This document shows, piece by piece, positions 1 to 5,730 of a stretch of DNA of 7,538 bases. Made by a program: the position numbers and the translations under genes. Each line of letters starts with the position of its first letter. The stretch's first letter is position 1. Under the pieces are notes generated by a model. It did no database searches. It was not told the origin of the DNA and saw only the letters and a list, made by a program, of their open reading frames with translations. The DNA comes from Deltaproteobacteria bacterium (GTDB lineage Bacteria; Desulfobacterota; Anaeroferrophillalia; Anaeroferrophillales; Tharpellaceae), in assembly GCA_030633185.1 (NCBI GenBank), contig DAOVTG010000120.1, forward strand, positions 1-7,538. Reading direction: 5' to 3'.

Positions 1-2
1 TC

Positions 3-395
3 GCTCTCCGGCGGCGCGGAATTGAGGCCGCGGCCGAACTTGGTCGTTTATGCCAAGAGGGTAAAGTCTATCGAAACTCCGAAATCTACGCCCGGCTCTT
101 CGACCTGCCGCTTGAAATACTGCTCTATATTATGGCCGGTCATGAGAACCAGGAGGTCAAAAAAGCGCTTTCCAGTTATCTTACCCGACTCCAGTTTATT
201 GAGATCGAGATTAACGGTAACGACCTGATTGCGGCCGGTCTGACCCCCGGCTCCCAGTTTAAGAGAATCCTTGATCAAGTCAGAGACGCCCGCCTCGACG
301 GCGTGGTTAATAACCGGCAAGAGGAGTTGGATATGGTCGACAGGTTAACAGTCGAACATCGAACATCGAATGCTGAACATCCAACATCGAAGTAG
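3..395 (+). CDS. tRNA nucleotidyltransferase / poly(A) polymerase family protein, C-terminal part (5' end outside window)
   Basis: The reading frame is open from the left edge and gives 130 residues before TAG at 393-395. Enzymes of this family add CCA, or only the terminal A, to tRNA 3' ends in the cytoplasm; the catalytic N-terminal half is outside the window. What is visible is the helical C-terminal region. It has a stretch with NGNDLIAAGLTPGSQFKRIL, then DARLDGVV and a TREEEL-like NNRQEELDMVDRL, which is the usual ending of bacterial CCA-adding and A-adding enzymes. The preceding LEILLYIMA and KALSSYLTRL segments resemble the long CBS-DHH-polymerase fusions of deltaproteobacteria, but the fusion itself cannot be seen. 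The last 15 residues (TVEHRTSNAEHPTSK) are not family sequence. They are encoded by the adjacent AACATCG-type repeat, so the native stop was probably replaced. The family call is firm; CCA-adding versus A-adding specificity cannot be decided. Confidence 0.85.
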   Translation, partial: ALRRRGIEAAAELGRLCQEGKVYRNSEIYARLFDLPLEILLYIMAGHENQEVKKALSSYLTRLQFIEIEINGNDLIAAGLTPGSQFKRILDQVRDARLDGVVNNRQEELDMVDRLTVEHRTSNAEHPTSK

Positions 396-471
396 GGGAG
401 AAAAGGTCATACCCGGTGCGTCGGCGTGTTTCCATTCGACGTTCGACGTTGAATGTTGAACGTTGAATGTT
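351..471. repeat. Inverted pair of AACATCG/CGTTGAA-type short-period repeats
   Basis: The left arm (351-392) is built from repeated GAACATC/CAACATCGAA units. The right arm (434-471) is built from TTCGACGTTCGACGTTGAA and TTGAACGTTGAATGTT units. The right arm read in reverse complement matches the left arm imperfectly, so the pair could form a long irregular stem around a loop of about 40 bases. The left arm lies inside the end of the tRNA nucleotidyltransferase frame and supplies its last 15 codons. Similar AACATCGAAC-type repeats are scattered between genes in some deltaproteobacteria and related phyla (general recollection, not checked here). It may also act as a transcription end for the upstream gene, but there is no T-run to support that. 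Confidence 0.7.
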
Positions 472-479
472 TACTCGGT

Positions 480-759
480 TCCGGATTGTTCAGGTTAGGT
501 ACTTAGGAAACATGTTGAATAATAAGAAAAATCTCTGGCTTTACTCGATAGTTCACAGGTTCCACCCGATCTGGTTTTTACTTAGCCATCCCGTTACTTT
601 TTACGAGTTCATCAACATTACCCTAAGATTAAAATCCTCTACACCTCCGGTTACACCGATCGGGATGAACTCAAAGGGCTCGACCCCATCCTCTTACTTG
701 ATAAACCCTATACGATGCAGAAACTGACCGCCAGGATTGCCGAGTTATTGAATAATTGA
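480..759 (+). pseudogene. Decayed receiver (REC) domain, C-terminal part of a response regulator or hybrid kinase
   Basis: One frame (526-759) reads as the second half of a receiver domain. It has a SLALLDSSQVPPDLVFT segment, then a TAG stop (583-585) exactly where the phosphoacceptor Asp follows in the family. It continues in the same frame with LRVHQHYP, KILYTSGYTD and LLDKPYTMQKL before ending LLNN-TGA at 757-759. Compared with the intact receiver of the downstream kinase (FTDMVMP...VLYTSGYSD...LQKPYTIKAL), about nine residues are missing between the stop and LRVHQHYP, which removes the MP loop. Weak similarity to receiver helix 1 (RIVQVRYLG) appears in another frame at about 482-508, suggesting a frameshift further upstream. 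The phosphorylation site is lost, so it should not work. It ends 21 bases before the kinase start and may be what is left of a duplicated or older hybrid kinase. The 5' limit is uncertain because the repeat lies directly before it. Confidence 0.7.
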
Positions 760-780
760 ACAATTTTCGGAGTTTGTCCT

Positions 781-3090
781 ATGAAAAAACAACTATCTTC
801 GATCCAGAACCGTAAGCTGCTGTTAAGTTATACTCTGGGAGCCGCCTTGGCCTGGACTCTGGTACTTTTCGGTTTAGGCCTGTTCAGTAATTTCGATCAT
901 CTTAATCACGTCAGGGCTAACGTTGTTGAACAGGCTCATGATACCTCTAATAAGGATCTTGTTTTTCGTCGTTGGGTTGCCGGTCATGGCGGTGTCTACG
1001 TTACGCCGACGGCTGAGACTCCACCTAATCCCCATCTTTCTCATTTGCCGCACCGCGATCTTACGACCAGTGACGGCCAACCTTTAACCTTGATTAATCC
1101 GGCCTATATGATGCGCCAGGTTCATGAACTGGGCTTTAGGCAGTTTGGTTTTCGGGGTCATATCACCAGCCTTAAACCCCTGCGTCCGGAAAATCGTCCC
1201 GATGTTTGGGAGGAGAGTGCGCTTAAAGCTTTTGCCGGGGGTGCTGACGAGGTAGTTGAGGAAACCCTGATTGAGGGGCACCCTTTTATGCGTTTGATGA
1301 AACCGCTTTTTGTTGAAGAGCGTTGCCTCAAATGTCACGCCGTACAGGGTTATCAGGTCGGTGATTTACGTGGCGGTATCAGTGTTTCGATCGCTATGGG
1401 GCCGTCTCTGGCCCGCCACCGGCAACATATGGACAATCTTGCAAGAATGTATCTGCTTTTGTGGCTGGCCGGTTTGCTGGCCATATTTTTCTCTTTTCGG
1501 CATAACCGAAAACGACTCGAAAAGAGCGCCGAGAGTGCTTTGCAGATGAGGAAATTATCCAGCCTCTTCGAGCAGACTCATTCGGCTGTTGCTATTCTCT
1601 CTCTTGATGGAATTATCGAATATGTCAATCACGGTTACGAAGTGCTCTCCGGCTATACGATTGCCGAGATGGTGGGCCGCCATCCGCGCGACCTTTTCTT
1701 TACGGATGAGAATCAGGCCGAGCGCCGGGAACTTTGGGAGGCTGTATCACAAGGGCAAAGCTGGCGCGGGGTTTTAGTCAGCCGCCGGAAAGATGGAACC
1801 TTGGTCTATGAAGATACTGCGGGTTTTCCGCTCTTTGACGAGCAGGGTAAGATTATCAATTATGTAGCGATCAAACATGATGTGACCCAATCCCAAAAAC
1901 TTCAGGAGCAACTTTTTCAGGCTCAGAAGATGGAGGCGGTCGGCACCCTGGCCAGCGGTGTGGCCCATGATTTTAATAATCTTTTGACGGTTATTAATAG
2001 TTTCAGCGAGATTTTGATCGACGAATGCGATAAAGATTCACCAATACGGTCGGATCTTGTCGAGATTAATAAGGCCGGTCGTCGGGCTGCCGATTTAACC
2101 CGTCAACTGCTGGCTTTCAGCCGCCGCCAGATAATTCAGCCCCGAGATCTCTGTTTGCGGAAATTAATTGAAAATCTGATGAAGATGATGAGGCGGCTGT
2201 TGAGTGAGGATATCGAGTTAAAATTTGATCTTCCCGAACCCGAAGTTGCAATCCAGATTAAGGCCGATCCAGGTCAGATTGAACAAATACTCATCAACCT
2301 TTTAGTTAATGCTCGTGATGCTTTAAAACAAAGCGAAAGTGTCGAAAAAGGCAAAAAAATCACCCTGCGGTTAGCCGAAATTGTCTTAGATGATGATTTC
2401 GTTGCTTCTCATGTTGGTAGTTTGCCTGGTCGTCAGGCTTTGGTTGAAGTCAGTGATAATGGTTGTGGTATGAGCCCAGAGGCGTTGGGACACTGCTTTG
2501 AACCATTTTTTACGACCAAAGAGCTGGGTCAGGGTACCGGTCTCGGGCTCTCCACGGTCTATGGTATTATTAAACAAAATGGGGGCTATATTACCATCTA
2601 CAGTGAACCTGGTCAGGGAACGACAATTAGAATCTATTGGCCCCTTAGTCATGATGATCATGATGATACTGTTGCAGTTGAACCTGATGAGCTTAAATTA
2701 TCCGGGAAAGATCTTTCTCGAGTTAAGGGTGCGACTATCCTATTGGTCGAAGATGATGAAAAAATCCGGAAAATTGCTGGTATCCGTTTGCAGAAAGCCG
2801 GTTTTCGGGTGATTGACGCGGTTGATGGTCAAGATGCCTTGAATAAGTTGGAGGTTGCAGGGAAAGCCCCGAATTTGCTCTTTACAGATATGGTTATGCC
2901 GAGAATAGGCGGCCTCGAACTTAGTCGCCGATTAAGAGATAATTATCCCGGTTTGCCGGTTCTTTACACCTCTGGTTACTCCGATAATTCAGTTATCAAA
3001 GAACTCGGTAAGGGTGAAGCGTTTCTGCAAAAACCCTATACCATTAAAGCCCTGTTGGCCGTGATTGACGGATTGTTAAATGTTCAGTAA
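781..3090 (+). CDS. Membrane hybrid histidine kinase with DUF3365 haem-type sensor, PAS, HisKA, HATPase and REC domains
   Basis: A complete 769-residue sensor kinase. A first membrane helix (about 14-36) leads to an extracytoplasmic DUF3365/Tll0287-like domain (about 45-205) that carries CLKCH (Cys182, Cys185, His186), the c-type haem attachment motif. A second helix (about 223-239) precedes a PAS domain (about 257-370). The HisKA segment has AVGTLASGVAHDFNNLL with phosphoacceptor His396. The ATPase domain shows an N box (Asn510), DNGCGM (559-564) and GQGTGLGLS (583-591). A C-terminal receiver (about 651-767) has the acidic pair Asp658/Asp659, phosphoacceptor Asp703, Thr730 and Lys751, so every catalytic residue is present. 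A linker rich in His and Asp (624-629) joins the ATPase and receiver. The start is supported by CGGAG eight bases upstream and by the hydrophobic N-terminus. Redox or ligand sensing through haem is inferred from the motif; the signal and the downstream partner are unknown. No separate DNA-binding regulator lies beside it. Confidence 0.93.
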   Translation: MKKQLSSIQNRKLLLSYTLGAALAWTLVLFGLGLFSNFDHLNHVRANVVEQAHDTSNKDLVFRRWVAGHGGVYVTPTAETPPNPHLSHLPHRDLTTSDGQPLTLINPAYMMRQVHELGFRQFGFRGHITSLKPLRPENRPDVWEESALKAFAGGADEVVEETLIEGHPFMRLMKPLFVEERCLKCHAVQGYQVGDLRGGISVSIAMGPSLARHRQHMDNLARMYLLLWLAGLLAIFFSFRHNRKRLEKSAESALQMRKLSSLFEQTHSAVAILSLDGIIEYVNHGYEVLSGYTIAEMVGRHPRDLFFTDENQAERRELWEAVSQGQSWRGVLVSRRKDGTLVYEDTAGFPLFDEQGKIINYVAIKHDVTQSQKLQEQLFQAQKMEAVGTLASGVAHDFNNLLTVINSFSEILIDECDKDSPIRSDLVEINKAGRRAADLTRQLLAFSRRQIIQPRDLCLRKLIENLMKMMRRLLSEDIELKFDLPEPEVAIQIKADPGQIEQILINLLVNARDALKQSESVEKGKKITLRLAEIVLDDDFVASHVGSLPGRQALVEVSDNGCGMSPEALGHCFEPFFTTKELGQGTGLGLSTVYGIIKQNGGYITIYSEPGQGTTIRIYWPLSHDDHDDTVAVEPDELKLSGKDLSRVKGATILLVEDDEKIRKIAGIRLQKAGFRVIDAVDGQDALNKLEVAGKAPNLLFTDMVMPRIGGLELSRRLRDNYPGLPVLYTSGYSDNSVIKELGKGEAFLQKPYTIKALLAVIDGLLNVQ

Positions 3091-3166
3091 TCATGGTGGT
3101 GATTAAATGAAGCAGAAATCACAAGCGGTTTGAGAATTTAATTGAAGACAACCTGAAGGTAGCAAC

Positions 3167-3601
3167 ATGCGCGAAACATTCTTTTGTCCTAACTGTAATC
3201 ATCAACTGACCAGATACCGTAATCCGGTACCAACGGTTGATATCCTGATCTCTTATGAAGGTGGTATTGTCTTGATCGAACGTCTCAACCCTCCACCGGG
3301 CTGGGCTCTGCCGGGTGGTTTTGTCGATTATGGTGAAAGTCTGGAAGCTGCCGCCGTTCGTGAAGCTCGTGAAGAGACCGGCCTTGAAGTTGAGTTGACC
3401 GGTCAGTTTCATACCTACTCGGATCCCGCCCGCGACCCTCGTCAGCACACCATTTCAACCATCTTTACGGCCATCGGCAGAGGTAAATTACAAGCCGGTG
3501 ACGATGCCGGCAAAGCCGCTGTTTATCTCCAAGATAACCTGCCGGAAAATATTGCCTTTGATCATCGTTTGATTCTTGAGGATTATTTTGAATCACTTTA
3601 A
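3167..3601 (+). CDS. Nudix hydrolase
   Basis: A complete 144-residue Nudix protein, close to the usual minimal length. Members hydrolyse nucleoside diphosphates linked to another group (ADP-ribose, NADH, dNTPs and similar) using divalent metal. The Nudix box is intact: Gly51, Glu57, Arg65, Glu66, Glu69, Glu70 and Gly72 fall at the expected GX5EX7REUXEEXGU spacing, preceded by WALPGGFVDYGES. A short CPNC (Cys7-Cys10) near the N-terminus resembles half of the zinc ribbon seen at the front of some NADH- or ADP-ribose-type Nudix enzymes, but no second Cys pair follows. The start is supported by GAAGG seven bases upstream. It follows the kinase on the same strand after 76 bases with no obvious terminator, so they may be cotranscribed, though a functional link is not evident. 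The exact substrate cannot be read from the sequence. Confidence 0.92.
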   Translation: MRETFFCPNCNHQLTRYRNPVPTVDILISYEGGIVLIERLNPPPGWALPGGFVDYGESLEAAAVREAREETGLEVELTGQFHTYSDPARDPRQHTISTIFTAIGRGKLQAGDDAGKAAVYLQDNLPENIAFDHRLILEDYFESL

Positions 3602-3618
3602 TGCGGGCTTTGCCCGCA
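3602..3618 (+). terminator. GC-rich hairpin directly after the Nudix gene
   Basis: TGCGGGC-TTT-GCCCGCA forms a perfect seven-base-pair stem with a three-base loop, starting one base after the Nudix stop codon. The position fits a transcription end. There is no following T-run, so it is a weak candidate for intrinsic termination and may instead only protect the mRNA 3' end. Confidence 0.45.
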
Positions 3619-3650
3619 ACTCAATGCTGTTAAGTCGAAGCAAGCAACCG

Positions 3651-3885
3651 CGAACTTTGCTTCGCTCTCATAAACGGGGTCACACCCCAAGAGTGCTTCC
3701 TCGCTGCGCTCACAGCGAAGCTTGGGGTGCTAACGCACCTTGTATCAGCAATGACCCCAGCCGAGAAAGCGCGAATAAAAAACCGTCGCCCTTTTCCAAG
3801 CCTCCGAAAGACGGGGTCATTGCTGGATACAAGGGGCGTAAGCCTCCCAGCTTTGACCCCCTTGAAGTGGGCGAAGCAACGTTCG
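3651..3885. repeat. Foldback (palindromic) element of about 235 bases, MITE-like
   Basis: The stretch reads nearly the same on both strands. The ends pair: 3651-3665 (CGAACTTTGCTTCGC) and 3871-3885 match at 14 of 15 positions. After an equal ten-base spacer on each side, GGGGTCA (3676-3682) pairs with TGACCCC (3854-3860). Further in, 3739-3758 (CTTGTATCAGCAATGACCCC) pairs with 3813-3833 with one extra base, and the pairing extends outwards over most of 3719-3738. The left arm has an additional internal hairpin, CACCCCAAG (3683-3691) with CTTGGGGTG (3721-3729). The unpaired centre is about 54 bases (3759-3812). CGAAGCAA also occurs just outside at 3636-3643. There is no convincing target-site duplication and no transposase. 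It could be a non-autonomous mobile repeat or a structured RNA; it fills most of the gap between the Nudix and adaptor genes. Confidence 0.7.
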
Positions 3886-3956
3886 TCGTCATTTGCTGTA
3901 ACTTTATGGTTAAACATTTAACTTGACCAAGACGAAATCAAGTGGTTGATGATAAT

Positions 3957-4982
3957 ATGATGCGTAAATTAATTATTCTCGGTTTTCTTTTTTCATTACT
4001 CTTTTTTCCCTTCTCCCAAGTGCCTGCAACCGAGGTTGAAAAAGATCAATCTTTTTCCCTCTGTACGGCCCGGGCTGCGGTGCAGACGACGGTTTTGCGT
4101 GGCTATACTCGGGCTCGATGGCGGCGCTTTTTGACCTGTGAAGAGACTGGGCGTTGTCTTGAGGTGCGGGCCGAAATGGGTGATGTGATTGGCCCTGACG
4201 GCCTTTTTGCCCGGATTGATACGACCTTTATCGACCTTGAGTTGGAAGCTAACCAGGCCGCCGCGGCGCGACTTGAAAATCAGATGGTTTATTGGCACCG
4301 TGAGGTTAAGCGCTATCGTAAATTAAGTGGTCAGAAAGCGGTTTCCGAGACCCGGGTTCAGGAACTTGAATTAAAATATGATCAGGCTCGACTTACCTTG
4401 GCCGAATTAGAGGTCAAGACGGCACTTCTTAAAGAGCGTCGTCGGCGCTGCCAAATTAAAGCTCCGACCGGTTGGCATCTCTTGGTACGTAAGGTTGAGC
4501 CGGGTGAATGGCTGACGATGGGGCGGATTGTTGGTCAGGTTGGTGATTATCGGACTCTGCTGGTGCCTTTCTCGTTAACTATGGCACAGTATGAGTGGTT
4601 GAAAAGAGAGCGAGAGAGACTCTCTCTGGTTTTGCCTGCCGTGGTTAGCGGCCAACCGTCATTGGCGGTTCCGGCCCGTTGGCTCCATCTCTCTCCGGCC
4701 TTTGACCAAAAAACCAGAAAAATCCAGGTTGAGCTGGAGATCAGTGAAGGCCTGCCCGAGATGCGGGGTGGTATCACGCTTGAGTTGTCTATCGATCTGC
4801 CGGAAGCCGGCGGTGTGGTCGAGGTTCCGGTAACTGCGGTGATTGAGCGTTACGGCGCTTTCTGGCTGGTTCGGGAAAATGGCGAAGAGGTCAAGGTCGT
4901 CAAACTCGGCCAAACTGTCAATGGTGATTTCAGAGTTGTTGGTGAAAATGTAAAAAGCGGCGATCGTTTTAGCTGCCGTTAG
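3957..4982 (+). CDS. Periplasmic adaptor (membrane fusion protein, HlyD/AcrA type) of an RND efflux system
   Basis: From ATG 3957 the protein has 341 residues. In such systems the adaptor bridges the inner-membrane RND pump and the outer-membrane channel. Residues 1-24 are a signal peptide (MMRKLIILGF, hydrophobic run, VPA before TEV). The two lipoyl halves are about 66-91 (LEVRAEMGDVIGPDGLFARI) and 165-196 (IKAPTGW...VEPGEWLTMG). Between them lies a charged helical hairpin, about 92-164, that would contact the channel protein. A beta-barrel region (about 197-285) and a membrane-proximal domain (about 286-341, VEVPVTAVIERYGAFWLV) follow. The usual APFDG of the second lipoyl half is APTGW here, and Cys61 and Cys67 form a close pair. 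GTG at 3942 would add five residues; I prefer ATG 3957 because it starts a normal signal peptide, although only a weak AGTGG precedes it. The likely partner is the permease at 5731, separated from it by a toxin-antitoxin pair on the other strand. Confidence 0.87.
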   Translation: MMRKLIILGFLFSLLFFPFSQVPATEVEKDQSFSLCTARAAVQTTVLRGYTRARWRRFLTCEETGRCLEVRAEMGDVIGPDGLFARIDTTFIDLELEANQAAAARLENQMVYWHREVKRYRKLSGQKAVSETRVQELELKYDQARLTLAELEVKTALLKERRRRCQIKAPTGWHLLVRKVEPGEWLTMGRIVGQVGDYRTLLVPFSLTMAQYEWLKRERERLSLVLPAVVSGQPSLAVPARWLHLSPAFDQKTRKIQVELEISEGLPEMRGGITLELSIDLPEAGGVVEVPVTAVIERYGAFWLVRENGEEVKVVKLGQTVNGDFRVVGENVKSGDRFSCR

Positions 4983-5028
4983 GTTTTCACCAAAGAGGCT
5001 AAAGAGATTGGCGGTCTTCGGTCGCGCA

Positions 5029-5413
5029 CTATTCGCTGATTAGATCAATCGGAAAGTTTTTAAAGGCCCGGTCAATGGTTGCCAAGGGCATTTTTTTCAG
5101 GAAGGCTTGAGCTTGCCAGCATGCGATCAAAAGGGTCGCGATGAGCCATTTTCCAGGCACCGGCTAATTGGGCCTGCTCCGGAGTGATTGCAAGCGGCGT
5201 AAATCCTGCCCGGTCGATCCAGAGTGCAGGACTTTTAGCAATGGAAGTGGCTTCGGGCAGTTTCCCTAAACGAAATTTTGTCGCAATTTCCCAGACTGAG
5301 GCGGCGCTGACAAAAACTTCATAGTTATAATCTTCAAGTTGTCGGCGTATTTTTTGCGGAAGTTTAGGGTCGTCTAAGAGCCACCATAAAAAGATATGAG
5401 TGTCCAGTATCAT
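5029..5413 (-). pseudogene. VapC-like PIN-domain toxin, frameshifted near the 3' end
   Basis: PIN toxins of this type are Mg-dependent ribonucleases neutralised by a cognate antitoxin. From ATG at 5413 the frame reads MILDTHIFLWWLLDDP (Asp4), VWEIATK (Glu42) and HRDPFDRMLA (Asp93, Asp96), all typical. It then slips into SSSLPEKNALGNH and stops at 5072. One base too many at 5113-5114 explains this. If it is skipped, the frame continues AQAFLKK-MPLATIDRAFKNFPIDLI with the fourth acidic residue (Asp114) and stops at 5029-5031, giving 127 residues, the normal family length. As it stands the last 27 residues are replaced by 13 unrelated ones, so activity is doubtful. GGGAG eight bases upstream of ATG 5413, three bases after the antitoxin stop, supports this start; an upstream ATG at 5428 would overlap the antitoxin. 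A sequencing error is the main alternative. Confidence 0.85.
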
Positions 5414-5415
5414 TT

Positions 5416-5640
5416 TCAAGACTCCCATCTTGTTAGTTCGTCTTCAGGTAGGGGGTCAAAAAACTCTTCAGTTAGTTTCCCTTTGGCAATGCCGGGCCGT
5501 CGTTGTTTTGTCGGGGTCAGGGAAACCAGCCGGGCGTAGGGATGACCGGCTTTGGCAATGATGATCTCTTCACCGGCATGAGCTCGAACCAGTAAACGGG
5601 AAAGATGGGTTTTCGCTTCATGAACATTAACCGTAGTCAT
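5416..5640 (-). CDS. Phd/YefM-family antitoxin
   Basis: A 74-residue antitoxin of the Phd/YefM type, which binds its toxin through a flexible C-terminus and represses its own operon through the N-terminal domain. The start MTTVNVHEAKTHLSRLL is the family signature, followed by AGEEIIIAKAGHPYARL and an acidic tail (EEFFDPLPEDEL) that would wrap the toxin. ATG 5640 is chosen over the longer in-frame ATG at 5703 because GAGG lies six bases upstream and the extra 21 residues do not look like the family. It is immediately upstream of the PIN toxin gene, with two bases between the stop and the toxin ATG, so the pair is translationally linked. Both genes run opposite to the flanking efflux genes. 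Unlike the toxin, this gene is intact. Confidence 0.9.
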   Translation of the reverse strand: MTTVNVHEAKTHLSRLLVRAHAGEEIIIAKAGHPYARLVSLTPTKQRRPGIAKGKLTEEFFDPLPEDELTRWES

Positions 5641-5653
5641 TTCAAACCTCATT

Positions 5654-5681
5654 TTAGACTTAGCCTTATGACTTAGTCTAA
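5654..5681 (-). promoter_or_regulatory. Inverted repeat upstream of the antitoxin, possible autoregulatory operator
   Basis: TTAGACT (5654-5660) and AGTCTAA (5675-5681) form a perfect seven-base inverted repeat with a 14-base spacer, and partial symmetry continues inwards. It sits 13 bases upstream of the antitoxin start codon, where Phd-type antitoxins commonly bind their own promoter. On the minus strand a weak promoter can be drawn with TTGCTT, a 17-base gap and TAGACT, the latter overlapping the repeat. The operator role is inferred from position only. Confidence 0.4.
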
Positions 5682-5730
5682 TTGCTGAAAGTTGAAAAAG
5701 CAATCACTTTTTATTTGTCTCTATTTTTCT

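Noticed and set aside
48..320. Minus-strand 90-codon open frame
   Set aside because: It is antisense to the clearly recognisable tRNA nucleotidyltransferase tail and has no family features of its own.
351..471. Short repeated units that could suggest a CRISPR array
   Set aside because: The units are only 7-10 bases with no constant-length unique spacers, and the two blocks are inverted relative to each other. This is an intergenic repeat, not a CRISPR.
467..727. Forward 86-codon open frame
   Set aside because: Most of it is out of frame with the receiver-domain remnant, whose motifs (YTSGYTD, DKPYT) lie in another frame; its start lies in the repeat.
3576..3926. Open frames of 60-116 codons on both strands across the Nudix-adaptor gap
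   Set aside because: They arise because the foldback element reads alike on both strands. None has a ribosome-binding site or resembles a known protein, and the forward one overlaps the Nudix end.
3923..3956. TTGACC and GATAAT upstream of the adaptor as a promoter
   Set aside because: The gap between them is 22 bases, too long for a sigma-70 promoter, and GATAAT runs directly into the start codon.
4983..5028. TTTTCACCAAAGAGGCTAAA stretch after the adaptor stop as a dispersed repeat or terminator
   Set aside because: It faintly resembles CACCACAGAGGCACAGAG-type repeats, but it is a single short copy with no stem and no T-run, too little to call.
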